From positions 13,744 through 77,743 of the forward strand of contig JBMZBC010000005.1 of NCBI GenBank assembly GCA_049611965.1: a DNA stretch of 64,000 bases, given 5' to 3'. How positions within the stretch are numbered: position 1 is the stretch's first letter; the number at the start of each line of letters is the position of its first letter. Positions 34,139 to 43,129 of the stretch are shown piece after piece. Origin of the DNA: UBA10364 sp049611965. Its GTDB lineage: Bacteria > Bacteroidota > Bacteroidia > Flavobacteriales > Schleiferiaceae. The translations under genes were made by a program, and so were the position numbers. The notes under the pieces were generated by a model, which was not told the DNA's origin, searched no databases, and saw only the letters and a program-made list of their open reading frames with translations.

Positions 34139-35083
34139 ATGAGAAAAACCCGCCTTGCTTTGTTCGCAATGCTCTGTTCATCAGCCCTTTGGGCGCAACA
34201 GGATGTGCAGTTTACGCAATTCGCGAACAATAAGATTTTCTACAATCCTGGAGTCATTGGCTCTGGAGATGCGATTTGTCTATCGGCTGCACACCGTTCG
34301 CAGTGGGTAGGATTCGATAATGCACCTACAACTCAAAACTTTAATGCCAACGTGCCACTCGATGTAATCGGTGGTGGATTGTCATTGAACTTCACGAATG
34401 ACATGATTGGTTTCTTCCAAGACGTTACGGCGGGTATCGGCTACGGTTACCAAATGTCACTTGCTGGTGGATCTTTAGGTTTGGGGCTTCGTGTAGACTT
34501 TAGAAATAAGGCAATGACAAGCGGCACTTGGGCACCACCTCAGACGATGAACGATCCTTCACTCGTGTTGAACAGCCCAAACAATACTTCCATGGCTACA
34601 GATTTGAGCTTTGGTGCGTATTACACCAACTCGAATTGGTATGCAGGACTGAGCAGTACTCGATTGATCGAAACCAAAGACATCTTACAAAGTGCTCCGG
34701 GATCACAAATGGCTCAGATTCGCGGCCAGAGACATTACTACCTAATGGGCGGGTATGACATCGACCTACAAAACGGTTTTGTTTTGCAGCCAGCGATGAT
34801 GATTAAAACCGATTTGGTGACGACACAGTTCGACCTAAATGCAGCAGCAACATATAATAATCAGATTTGGGGTGGCGTTACCTATCGTGTATACGATGCT
34901 TTATCGATCATGGCAGGTTACCAAATCACCAAAGATCTTCGAGCAACGTACTCGTATGATTTAACGACTTCTAGTTTGAGAACATCAAGCAGCGGTTCGC
35001 ACGAAATCATGATGAGTTACTGCTTTACCATTGAAATACCACCTAAAGAAAAAGGGAGCTACAGAAACCCTATATTTTTGTAA
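34139..35083 (+). CDS. PorP/SprF-family type IX secretion outer-membrane protein
   Basis: The 314-residue beta-barrel has signal peptide MRKTRLALFAMLCSSALWAQ and the family start QDVQFTQFANNKIFYNPG. Further typical blocks are AAHRSQWVGFDNAPTTQNFN and LGLGLRVDFRNKAM. PorP/SprF proteins contribute to the type IX system and, as SprF paralogues, help export particular cell-surface adhesins. It heads the gldK-gldN operon with a 48-base gap to gldK. Whether it is the core PorP or a substrate-specific SprF paralogue cannot be decided here. Confidence 0.9.
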   Translation: MRKTRLALFAMLCSSALWAQQDVQFTQFANNKIFYNPGVIGSGDAICLSAAHRSQWVGFDNAPTTQNFNANVPLDVIGGGLSLNFTNDMIGFFQDVTAGIGYGYQMSLAGGSLGLGLRVDFRNKAMTSGTWAPPQTMNDPSLVLNSPNNTSMATDLSFGAYYTNSNWYAGLSSTRLIETKDILQSAPGSQMAQIRGQRHYYLMGGYDIDLQNGFVLQPAMMIKTDLVTTQFDLNAAATYNNQIWGGVTYRVYDALSIMAGYQITKDLRATYSYDLTTSSLRTSSSGSHEIMMSYCFTIEIPPKEKGSYRNPIFL

Positions 35084-35131
35084 TATAGCCCCTTCCTAAA
35101 AATGAGAACACAGTTGAAAGCAAATACAGTT

Positions 35132-36547
35132 ATGAAAAAGTTCCTCCTTGGACTTGTATCAGTAGCCTTTTTGGCTTCTTGTGGAAGTAACGATCATGGT
35201 GAATTGGTCGGCGTTCAAGACCGTCCAACATGGTATCCTAGCGAGCCTTATGGAATGGTATACATTCCTCAAGGTAGCTTTACTATGGGTAACCACGATG
35301 AGGATGTGCCGTATGCATATACCGCTCCTGCAAAAACAGTGAGTATTCCAGCATTCTACATGGATCAAACCGAAATCACTAACAACGAATACCGTCAGTT
35401 TGTAAGCTGGGTAAAGGATTCAATCGCCAGAACTCGCTTGGCTGAGGGACTTGTTGAGGATTTCGAATATGTTGATCTCGCTGAAATGGAAGACCCCACT
35501 TTCTTCCAAGAGTACGTTGCATTGAACTACCCTGATAGTATGATGCGCCGTCTGGATTGGGATCCGTACTTAGAGTGGGACAAAAACCGCTACCCTTCAG
35601 CTGAATACACTGAAGTAGTAGAAAGCATGTACCTCGCTCCTGAAGAACAGTGGTTGGGCTACCGTCACTTAGATACTCGTCAATTGAACTACACATACTA
35701 TTGGATCAACAAGCAGAAGGCTGCATCTAAGTTGAACCGTGTAGAGTTCGATTACAAAGATGAAGATGGAGACGGTGAGTTATTCAGCTACCGTGATTAC
35801 ATCAAGGACACCCAAGCAGAAAGTGATCGTGCATCTTTCTTCGAGAAAGAAACTATTAACGTATATCCAGACACCCTTGTATGGATCCACGATTTCACGT
35901 ACTCATTTAACGAGCCGATGCACGACAAGTACTTCTGGCACCCTGCATACGATGAATACCCAGTTGTGGGAGTAAGCTGGAGACAAGCACGTGCGTTTGC
36001 AAACTGGAGAAGCAAATACCGTCGCGACTATTTGAAGCGTTCAGGTGAACTTATCGAACATGACTTCCGTCTACCGACAGAAGCAGAGTGGGAATACGCT
36101 GCTCGTGGTGGTGAAGAACTTACGACATACCCATGGGGTGGTCCTTACGCTACCAATAGTGCTGGTTGTTACCTCGCGAACTTTAAACCACGCCGTGGTA
36201 ATCTAACGGCAGATGGTGGTTTCTACCCAGTGAAAACTACAGCATACTCACCAAACGGTTACAACCTCTACTGTATGTCAGGTAACGTTAGTGAGTGGAC
36301 TTCCACAGCCTTCGATGTGCAGTCTTACGCTTTCGGTAGCGACGTTGCGACTGAATTCCAGTACAATGCGTACGAGGAAGAAAGTGAAACTATGAAGCGT
36401 AAAGTGATTCGCGGTGGATCTTGGAAGGACGTAGCTTACTTCCTGCAGCTAGGTGCTCGTGATTACGAATACCAAGACACAGCAAAAAGCTACATTGGAT
36501 TTAGAACAGTACAAAGTTTCTTGGGTAGAGACCTAAAAGACTTTTAA
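35132..36547 (+). CDS. gldK: Gliding motility / type IX secretion lipoprotein GldK (PorK)
   Basis: The 471 residues from the ATG at 35132 start with a lipoprotein signal (LLGLVSVAFLASCGSN); an in-frame ATG at 35102 would add ten residues before it. The mature part is a formylglycine-generating-enzyme/SUMF1-like domain: GMVYIPQGSFTMGNHDED, FYMDQTEITNNEYRQFV, YPVVGVSWRQARAFANW, LPTEAEWEYAARGG and VIRGGSWKD. GldK forms the periplasmic ring with GldN, attached to the outer membrane. Next gene gldL 39 bases on. Confidence 0.95.
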   Translation: MKKFLLGLVSVAFLASCGSNDHGELVGVQDRPTWYPSEPYGMVYIPQGSFTMGNHDEDVPYAYTAPAKTVSIPAFYMDQTEITNNEYRQFVSWVKDSIARTRLAEGLVEDFEYVDLAEMEDPTFFQEYVALNYPDSMMRRLDWDPYLEWDKNRYPSAEYTEVVESMYLAPEEQWLGYRHLDTRQLNYTYYWINKQKAASKLNRVEFDYKDEDGDGELFSYRDYIKDTQAESDRASFFEKETINVYPDTLVWIHDFTYSFNEPMHDKYFWHPAYDEYPVVGVSWRQARAFANWRSKYRRDYLKRSGELIEHDFRLPTEAEWEYAARGGEELTTYPWGGPYATNSAGCYLANFKPRRGNLTADGGFYPVKTTAYSPNGYNLYCMSGNVSEWTSTAFDVQSYAFGSDVATEFQYNAYEEESETMKRKVIRGGSWKDVAYFLQLGARDYEYQDTAKSYIGFRTVQSFLGRDLKDF

Positions 36548-36586
36548 TAACAACATAACCCTAATAACAAACTTAACTTTAAGATT

Positions 36587-37222
36587 ATGGCTTTAATTGA
36601 TGTAAACGGAAAGCGCTTCAAAAACTTTATGGCGAAGCTCTATGGTATTGGTGCGGCAGTAGTAATTACTGGTGCGATGTTTAAGATCATGCACTGGGAA
36701 GGAGCGAACATCATGCTTGTTGTAGGTTTGACTACAGAGGCTGTAATCTTCATGTTCTCTGCATTTGAAAAACCAGCAGCAGATTACGACTGGACATTGG
36801 TCTACCCTGAACTAGCTTCTGCAGACGGCGATCGTGCACTTTCAGTTACAGAGCAACTAGATAATGCTTTGGAAAACGGTGGTGTAGATGCTGCTCTTAT
36901 CGAAAGACTAGGAGAAGGTATGCGTTCTTTAAGTGAAACTGCTGGTAGCCTAAGTGGTGCTGTTGATGCTGCAGGTGCAACTGCTGCTTATTCAGAGCAA
37001 TTGAGCACAGCGGCAACGCACATGGAAAGCTTGAATGCACTATACTCTGTACAACTAGAAAACACTACAGCTCAGGTAGAGCGTCAGAACGACGTTATGG
37101 AGAAATTGGCTGCTGCTTCTGGCAACGCTACAGATCTTGCTTCTGAGTTGGCTTCATTGAAAGGAAACCTAGAATCATTAAATAGCGTTTACGGCGGTAT
37201 GTTAACTGCAATGGGCAAGTAA
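36587..37222 (+). CDS. gldL: Type IX secretion motor protein GldL (PorL)
   Basis: The 211-residue inner-membrane protein has two transmembrane helices (about residues 16-34 and 41-58). The second contains Glu51 in VVGLTTEAVIFMFSAFE, equivalent to the membrane Glu needed for proton-driven motor function in characterised GldL. A cytoplasmic coiled-coil-like region rich in Ala/Leu/Glu follows (about 85-211). GldL forms the stator-like ring around GldM. Confidence 0.96.
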   Translation: MALIDVNGKRFKNFMAKLYGIGAAVVITGAMFKIMHWEGANIMLVVGLTTEAVIFMFSAFEKPAADYDWTLVYPELASADGDRALSVTEQLDNALENGGVDAALIERLGEGMRSLSETAGSLSGAVDAAGATAAYSEQLSTAATHMESLNALYSVQLENTTAQVERQNDVMEKLAAASGNATDLASELASLKGNLESLNSVYGGMLTAMGK

Positions 37223-37270
37223 TCTTACCCGATACGATTTAACTTACTATAACCGTAAAATCCTAGACAA

Positions 37271-38794
37271 ATGGCAGGAGGAAATTTAACACCGCGTCAG
37301 AAAATGATCAACATGATGTATCTCGTGTTGACGGCGCTTCTCGCTCTTAACGTGAGCCGTGAAGTAATGGACGCTTTCTACGAAGTAATGGTGAGCCAAG
37401 AGGCATCTATTGAAACAGTAGAAAAACAAAATTCAAGTATTTACACGGCATTTGAAGCTGCAGCAGCTGAAAACCCCGTAAAAGCTGGCCCGTGGAGAGA
37501 CAAAGCAAATGACGTGAAATCGCGTTCAGCCGCACTTTACCAGCAGATTGAGGACCTCAAAAGAGGTGTAATTGAAGCTTCTGGAGGTGCGGACGAAGAA
37601 AGTGGTGATCCAAACAAACCACAGAAAATGGACGATTTGGAAGCTTCACCAAACTACTTCCTTATTCAAGGTAATGGTGCAAAGCTTAAAGCAGCACTGG
37701 CTGACTACCGCGAATTCATGAAAACTGAGGCAGAAGGAAATGACCTTCTAATAAACTCTCTTGAAGGAACTTTTGACTTAAGTGATCACAAGCACGACGG
37801 TACAACGATCAGTTGGGAACAACACAAGTTTGAGCACTTCCCGCTCATCTCTGTACTCACCTTCTTGACGAAAATGCAAAGCGACGTTCGTACTTCTGAA
37901 GCTAATGTTATTGACTACTTGCAAAAGAACATCACTGCTTCGGATTTGAAGTTTACCGGTGTTCGTACTGTAGTAATGCCTAAGAGCACTTTCGTTACTA
38001 AAGGTGGCGAATACGAGGCGGACGTTTTCTTAGCAGCTTTTGACGACACTCAAAATCCAACCGTAACTATTAACGGTCAAGAACTGAGTGAAGAAGATAT
38101 CGTTGGTGGCGTAGCTAAGGTTCGTTTCCCAGCGAACCGTGTTGGTGAAACTACATGGAATGGTGAAATCAAACTCGTTCAAAACGGTGAGGAAAAAGTA
38201 TTCCCTGTAGAAGGTGCATTTAACGTTGCTCCTCCTAGCGTAGTTATTTCTCCAACCAAGATGAACGTGCTCTACCGCGGTGTAGATAACCCACTAGAAA
38301 TCTCTGTTCCTGGTGTTGATCCTAGAAATGTGAAAGCTTCTGGTACGGGTGTAAAGAAGTCAGGGAACTCCTACATTGCAGATGTTACAAGATACAAAGG
38401 CAAAGAACTTAAAATCAGCGTTTCAGTAATTGAAGACGGAAAAACTAAAAACATGGGGAATAAAGTTTTTCGTGTAAAGAACATTCCGGATGCCGTAGGG
38501 AAAACCTACCCGAAAGATGATAAGCTAATCAGCGCTAATCTCTTGAAAAGATCTGAAGTTAGAGCAGAGTTCAAAGATTTTGATTTTGAATTGCCTCTAA
38601 CCGTGAAAAGTTTTGAAGTTGTAATACCTCCCTTTGGTGTTTTCGCCTGTAAAGGAAATAAGTTATCGTCCACAGCGAAAGCAACCGTGGAAAAAGCAAA
38701 ACCCGGTACTACAGTAGTTATTCGAAACATTAATGCCAGTACTAAAGCAGGTTTAAAAACCGAAGTTTCTGACATTGTATTTGATATCAATTAA
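37271..38794 (+). CDS. gldM: Type IX secretion motor protein GldM (PorM)
   Basis: The 507-residue product has an N-terminal cytoplasmic stub and a single transmembrane helix (RQKMINMMYLVLTALLALNV). Four periplasmic domains follow, spanning to the outer-membrane GldKN ring; the D1 helical part is about 35-220 and the beta domains are about 225-507 (VVMPKSTFVTKGGEYEADVF; VSVPGVDPRNV-type segments). With GldL it forms the rotary motor that energises secretion and gliding. The gldN ATG follows one base after its stop. Confidence 0.96.
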   Translation: MAGGNLTPRQKMINMMYLVLTALLALNVSREVMDAFYEVMVSQEASIETVEKQNSSIYTAFEAAAAENPVKAGPWRDKANDVKSRSAALYQQIEDLKRGVIEASGGADEESGDPNKPQKMDDLEASPNYFLIQGNGAKLKAALADYREFMKTEAEGNDLLINSLEGTFDLSDHKHDGTTISWEQHKFEHFPLISVLTFLTKMQSDVRTSEANVIDYLQKNITASDLKFTGVRTVVMPKSTFVTKGGEYEADVFLAAFDDTQNPTVTINGQELSEEDIVGGVAKVRFPANRVGETTWNGEIKLVQNGEEKVFPVEGAFNVAPPSVVISPTKMNVLYRGVDNPLEISVPGVDPRNVKASGTGVKKSGNSYIADVTRYKGKELKISVSVIEDGKTKNMGNKVFRVKNIPDAVGKTYPKDDKLISANLLKRSEVRAEFKDFDFELPLTVKSFEVVIPPFGVFACKGNKLSSTAKATVEKAKPGTTVVIRNINASTKAGLKTEVSDIVFDIN

Positions 38795-38795
38795 T

Positions 38796-39629
38796 ATGAA
38801 AAAGTATTTATTCGTTTTATTCGCAATAGGTTTTTCTATTGGTTCTAAAGCTCAGATTTTAGACCCTACAGACGACGGTATTGTTCCTGAAGCTACTAAG
38901 CACTACAGAAACAATCGTGTAGTTCCTTACCCATTCCTGCGTCAAGACGACATGTTGTGGTCTGAGCGTCATTGGGAGCGTATCGATCTGAGAGAAAAAA
39001 TCAACCTTTCATTGTACTACCCGATAAAGCCTATGCCTGATCGTAAGGCATTATGGAATGTTTTAGTAGATGGTATGCTAAATGAAAATACGATTACAGA
39101 AGTTTTTGTAGACGATAAGTTTGAAATTCCTTTGACAATCGAGGAGGTACGTAAGAAAATTGAATCCTTAGATACGATTATTGATCCAGACGATCCGCTT
39201 GGTCCACCTTTAGGGTTCGATACTATAAAAATTAAGGCTAACGCTGTTGTTGCATATCACTTAAAAAGTGATTGGTACTTCGATAAACAACGCGGTGAGT
39301 TAAAAAATAGGATAATTGGAATCTCACCAGAGGTACGTGATCCACGTAACCCATCATTGACGTATAATCCATTCTGGATTTGGTTCCCAGATGCACGTTA
39401 TGCGATGGCTACTTCAGTTGCTTACAACGAGAAGAACAACAACCAGCGTTTGACATTCGATCAAATCATGCACTTTAGAAAGTTCAACTCTGTGATTACC
39501 AAAGAGGACAACGTTTACGATAGAACGATTGAAGATTACAAGAGAAACAGTGCGATGTCACAGCTGCTCGAGGCTGCTGCAATCAAAGAAGATTTGCGCA
39601 ACAAAGAGCACGATATGTGGACGTACTAG
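38796..39629 (+). CDS. gldN: Type IX secretion ring protein GldN (PorN)
   Basis: The 277 residues start at the ATG at 38796, which gives the signal peptide KKYLFVLFAIGFSIGSKAQ. An in-frame ATG at 38775 would overlap gldM and spoil the signal peptide. Conserved blocks are VVPYPFLRQDDMLWSERHWE, LREKINLSLYYP and YNPFWIWFPDARYAMA. GldN binds GldK in the periplasmic ring and contacts GldM. Last gene of the operon, with a strong terminator 21 bases on. Confidence 0.95.
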   Translation: MKKYLFVLFAIGFSIGSKAQILDPTDDGIVPEATKHYRNNRVVPYPFLRQDDMLWSERHWERIDLREKINLSLYYPIKPMPDRKALWNVLVDGMLNENTITEVFVDDKFEIPLTIEEVRKKIESLDTIIDPDDPLGPPLGFDTIKIKANAVVAYHLKSDWYFDKQRGELKNRIIGISPEVRDPRNPSLTYNPFWIWFPDARYAMATSVAYNEKNNNQRLTFDQIMHFRKFNSVITKEDNVYDRTIEDYKRNSAMSQLLEAAAIKEDLRNKEHDMWTY

Positions 39630-39650
39630 TCTTTGAACTAACAATATTGA

Positions 39651-39686
39651 AAAACTCCTGTTACCTTTGGTAGCAGGAGTTTTTTT
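39651..39686 (+). terminator. Terminator of the gld operon, touching the next start codon
   Basis: ACTCCTGTTACC-TTT-GGTAGCAGGAGT (11 of 12 Watson-Crick pairs, one G-U) followed by seven T. The T-run ends directly at the ATG (39687) of the FAD oxidoreductase gene. Confidence 0.9.
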
Positions 39687-40733
39687 ATGCAAAAACATGT
39701 AGACTATATCATCGTCGGCGGCGGCATTTCAGGATGCGTGCTGAGCTACACACTCATGAAATATGGTGCTAGTGTCGTTGTATTTGATCAGCCCGAGAAC
39801 AACAAGTGCTCAACAGTAGCGGCAGGACTGTGGAATCCCGTTGTCCTTAAGCGTATGAAGAAGGTTTGGAAGGCTGACGACATGATGAAGGAACTGCATA
39901 CTGTATATCCTGATATGGAACGCTGGACTACTGGTCAGTTCTTTGATCCCATCGCCATTCGTCGTGTGTTCCACAGCGCTGGAGAGCAAAATACATGGAT
40001 GGAACTGTGCGACTCTCCTGCCTTCTCCTCTTATTTACAAGATAGCATCGCCCCTCTTCCAGAAGGGGTTGTTGGTGAATTTGAAAGTGGTCAAATGAAA
40101 GGAACCGGGCGATTGAATGTTCTTAGTTTCATGGAGTCGGTGCATGGCGCACTGCGTGAAGAAGATAGTTACCGCGAGGAACAATTTGATTGGAATGCAG
40201 TCGTTCGAGATTCTGAAGGTGTAGATTATCAAGACTTACGCGCCCATGCGGTCATAAGCTGCCAAGGTGCGCAGATGGCGTTGGGTGAAACAAGTTTACT
40301 GCAACAGGGGTTTGCTCCTGTGAAGGGCGAGGTGATACGCGTGAAATTGGACGCTCCTTTAGAGAAGGAATGCATTCACCAAAAGCATTTTATGCTCAGT
40401 GAAGGCAATAATGAAGTGACCGTTGGAGCTACGTATGCTTGGGACGGATTTAGCGACGGTCCTACACAACAGAAGAAGAAGGAACTTGAGGAGCACGTAT
40501 CCAAAGTATGGAATGGATCAACGCATACTTTAGACCATAAAAGCGGTGTTCGTCCAGCTACCAAAGACCGTAGACCCATGGTTGGACCGCACGCACTTGC
40601 ACATACCTGGATCTTTGGCGGTATGGGCTCACGTGCCGTACTGATGGCACCGTACCTCGCCAAGGTGCTAGTGGAGCACTTTATGTACGGTACCGATTTA
40701 CTTGAGGAATGTTTACCTAGCCGTTTTTCTTAA
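39687..40733 (+). CDS. FAD-dependent oxidoreductase (DAO/glycine oxidase-like family)
   Basis: The 348 residues have an N-terminal Rossmann motif (YIIVGGGISGCVLSYTLMKYG) with the following acidic residue (VVVFDQ), and CSTVAAGLWNPVVLKRM as the isoalloxazine-binding region. The C-terminal FAD block is KSGVRPATKDRRPMVGPH with FGGMGSRAVLMAPYLA. These fit the D-amino acid oxidase superfamily; the substrate is unknown. The start must be at 39687 because the GxGxxG motif begins 11 residues later. It abuts the gld terminator, leaving no room for a leader. The 3' end overlaps the convergent DUF983 gene by 17 bases. Confidence 0.85.
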   Translation: MQKHVDYIIVGGGISGCVLSYTLMKYGASVVVFDQPENNKCSTVAAGLWNPVVLKRMKKVWKADDMMKELHTVYPDMERWTTGQFFDPIAIRRVFHSAGEQNTWMELCDSPAFSSYLQDSIAPLPEGVVGEFESGQMKGTGRLNVLSFMESVHGALREEDSYREEQFDWNAVVRDSEGVDYQDLRAHAVISCQGAQMALGETSLLQQGFAPVKGEVIRVKLDAPLEKECIHQKHFMLSEGNNEVTVGATYAWDGFSDGPTQQKKKELEEHVSKVWNGSTHTLDHKSGVRPATKDRRPMVGPHALAHTWIFGGMGSRAVLMAPYLAKVLVEHFMYGTDLLEECLPSRFS

Positions 40734-41100
40734 AGTTCTTGTCGTATTTCACGAACATGGACAGCCATGTCGTTCGTGAGATTCTGAATATAACCGGTGC
40801 AAGGAGTACGAGCGTGACGGCTAAAGCACCTACTGTGGGCCACATGGTCCACCCCATCCATATTCCGAAGATGATGTATACCGCTACAAACAAGGCCACT
40901 GTATATCCATAGCTCACATACATGGCTCCATAGTAGAAGTTGGGCTCGGGTTCGAAGTTTTGATCACAAACGCTACAGCGCGGGTTAAAGTCGGTCATGG
41001 TTTTGAATCGGTACGGGTTTTTATCTGGGTAGATCTCCCCTTCCATACAACGTGGACATTTACTCCTAGTAATGCTGTAGACTTTTGTTCCCTTAAGCAT
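40717..41100 (-). CDS. DUF983 family membrane protein
   Basis: The 127 residues have an N-terminal zinc-ribbon-like pair of CxxC motifs (SKCPRCMEGEIY; RCSVCDQNFE). FYYGAMYVSYGYTVALFVAV and a second long hydrophobic region form two transmembrane helices. This is the DUF983 pattern; function is unknown, though some family members lie near cytochrome oxidase genes. Divergent from the ABC-F gene with 70 bases between. Confidence 0.88.
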   Translation of the reverse strand: MLKGTKVYSITRSKCPRCMEGEIYPDKNPYRFKTMTDFNPRCSVCDQNFEPEPNFYYGAMYVSYGYTVALFVAVYIIFGIWMGWTMWPTVGALAVTLVLLAPVIFRISRTTWLSMFVKYDKNFKKNG

Positions 41101-41170
41101 GATGATAACGTTCCTTTAGTTTGGTCAAAATTACGGCGCACAGGCAATTCGTTTTGCTACTTTTGTCACG

Positions 41171-43129
41171 ATGATTTTAGCCTTGAACAAGGCCTCGTTA
41201 TTCTTCGGAGGCCGTGCCATATTTGATGCCATTGGATTTCAAATTAACCCAGGAGACCGCATTGGTCTGGTGGGGAGAAATGGTGCTGGGAAATCTACCC
41301 TGTTAAAGTTGATCGCTGGTGATTACTCGCTAGATGAAGGATCTATAAGTAAGGCGAAAGAGGTCAGGATTGGTTTTCTGCGTCAAGACTTGAAGATGGA
41401 CATGGACAAAAGTATTGTCGAAATTGCGCGGAGTGCCTTCGATGAATTGACACGTATTAATACACGTATCGAAGACATCAATAAAGCATTCGAAGTCCGT
41501 ACCGATTACGAAAGTGAGAGCTATGCAGCCCTTATTGACGAGTTGAGTGAGCTCAGCGAGCGTTTCGGTCTGCTAGGGGGAGATAGTATTGATGCCGATG
41601 TGGAGCTCGTTCTAAAAGGGTTAGGATTCACACCGGAAACTTTTGAAAAACCGTTGCACACCTTCTCTGGTGGGTGGCGAATGCGAGCGGAATTGGCTCG
41701 ATTGCTTTTGCAGAAGCCAGAGCTGCTTCTATTGGATGAGCCGACCAACCACCTCGATATCGAAAGTATCATGTGGCTTGAAAAGCATTTGAGCGAGAGC
41801 AATCAGACCTTGATGGTGGTGAGTCACGATAGAACGTTTTTGGACAATGTCACCACCCGTACTATCGAAATTACGCTCGGTAAGGCCTATGATTTTAATG
41901 CCCCTTACACGAGGTATGTTGAGCTTCGCGCGGATTTGCGCGAGAAGCAGCTGGCCACCGCGAAAAATCAGGAGCGGGAGATTAAGCAAACCGAGGAGTT
42001 GATCGAACGGTTCCGCGCGAAAGCTTCGAAGGCGTCGTTTGCGCAGAGTTTGATTAAAAAGCTAGAACGCATGGAGCGCATTGAGGTGGACCAAGAGGAT
42101 ACCTCGGCGATGCACTTTAAGTTTCAGCCTGCCCCAAGGTCTGGGAAGGTCGTTGCCAAAGCAGAAGACGTTCGTAAAGCCTATGGAGAGAATTTGGTGC
42201 TTCGCGGCGTTGATTTAGAGATTGAGCGCGGGGATCGAGTGGCCTTTGTTGGTCAGAATGGCCAAGGAAAGTCTACGCTGGTAAAGGCGCTCTTGAAAGA
42301 GATTAGTGCAGAGGGGATGCTCGAACTAGGACACAATGTTCAGGTAGGGTATTTCGCACAGGACCAGGCAGACGAACTGGACGGAAATTTAACGGCTTTA
42401 CAGACCATTGAGAATGCTGCGCCGGAGGAGATGCGTAAGCATGCGAGAAGTTTGTTGGGATCATTCATGTTCCGTGGTGAAGACGTTGAGAAGAAGGTGA
42501 AGGTGCTAAGCGGTGGAGAGCGCGGTCGATTGGCGCTTTGTAAACTCTTGCTGAAGCCTATTAACTTCTTGGTGATGGATGAGCCTACCAACCACCTTGA
42601 CATGAATAGTAAGGATGTCCTGAAGAAGAGTTTGTTGTCTTTCGATGGAACGTTGCTAGTGGTGAGCCACGACCGCGAGTTCTTGGAAGGGCTGGTTACA
42701 AAAACTGTAGAGTTTAGGGACCAGCGTGTAAAAACATTGCTTGGTGGTATTGACTATTATCTCGAGCAGCGCAAGCTGGAGAATATGCGAGCAGTCGAGG
42801 CTAAATCGGCCACAGAAAAGAAATCGAAGAAAGCGCAAAAGAAAGACGACGGTCAGCTCGGGTATAAGGAGCGGAAGCAGCTTGAAAAAGATATCCGCAG
42901 TTTATCGAGAAAGTTGGCCGATGTTGAAGCGGAAATTGAGAACTTAGAGGGGACTTTGGAAGATTGGGATGCGAAATTAGCGGATGCTGATAGCTATATG
43001 GAGCTGATGAAAGATCCTGATTTTTATCCGAAATACGAGAAGAAAAAAGAGGAGCTAGCCTCCAAAATGAACCAATGGGAAGATATTCAAATAGAAAAAG
43101 ATCAATTGGAGGAGCAGTTGCCCTCCTAA
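41171..43129 (+). CDS. ABC-F family ATPase (Uup/YbiT-like)
   Basis: The 652 residues form two ABC domains and no membrane segment. Walker A motifs are GRNGAGKSTLLKL and GQNGQGKSTLVKA; signature motifs are TFSGGWRMRAELA and VLSGGERGRLALC; Walker B motifs are LLLLDEPTNHLD and FLVMDEPTNHLD. The linker between domains is rich in basic/acidic helix. A C-terminal coiled-coil extension (about 560-650) is as in Uup. ABC-F proteins bind the ribosomal E-site or branched DNA; the exact subgroup is unclear. The last 55 bases overlap the PafA-like gene in another frame. Confidence 0.93.
   Translation: MILALNKASLFFGGRAIFDAIGFQINPGDRIGLVGRNGAGKSTLLKLIAGDYSLDEGSISKAKEVRIGFLRQDLKMDMDKSIVEIARSAFDELTRINTRIEDINKAFEVRTDYESESYAALIDELSELSERFGLLGGDSIDADVELVLKGLGFTPETFEKPLHTFSGGWRMRAELARLLLQKPELLLLDEPTNHLDIESIMWLEKHLSESNQTLMVVSHDRTFLDNVTTRTIEITLGKAYDFNAPYTRYVELRADLREKQLATAKNQEREIKQTEELIERFRAKASKASFAQSLIKKLERMERIEVDQEDTSAMHFKFQPAPRSGKVVAKAEDVRKAYGENLVLRGVDLEIERGDRVAFVGQNGQGKSTLVKALLKEISAEGMLELGHNVQVGYFAQDQADELDGNLTALQTIENAAPEEMRKHARSLLGSFMFRGEDVEKKVKVLSGGERGRLALCKLLLKPINFLVMDEPTNHLDMNSKDVLKKSLLSFDGTLLVVSHDREFLEGLVTKTVEFRDQRVKTLLGGIDYYLEQRKLENMRAVEAKSATEKKSKKAQKKDDGQLGYKERKQLEKDIRSLSRKLADVEAEIENLEGTLEDWDAKLADADSYMELMKDPDFYPKYEKKKEELASKMNQWEDIQIEKDQLEEQLPS

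Noticed and set aside
34139..39629. Type IX cargo proteins encoded beside the secretion operon
   Set aside because: No C-terminal sorting domain was seen in any predicted secreted protein of the window.
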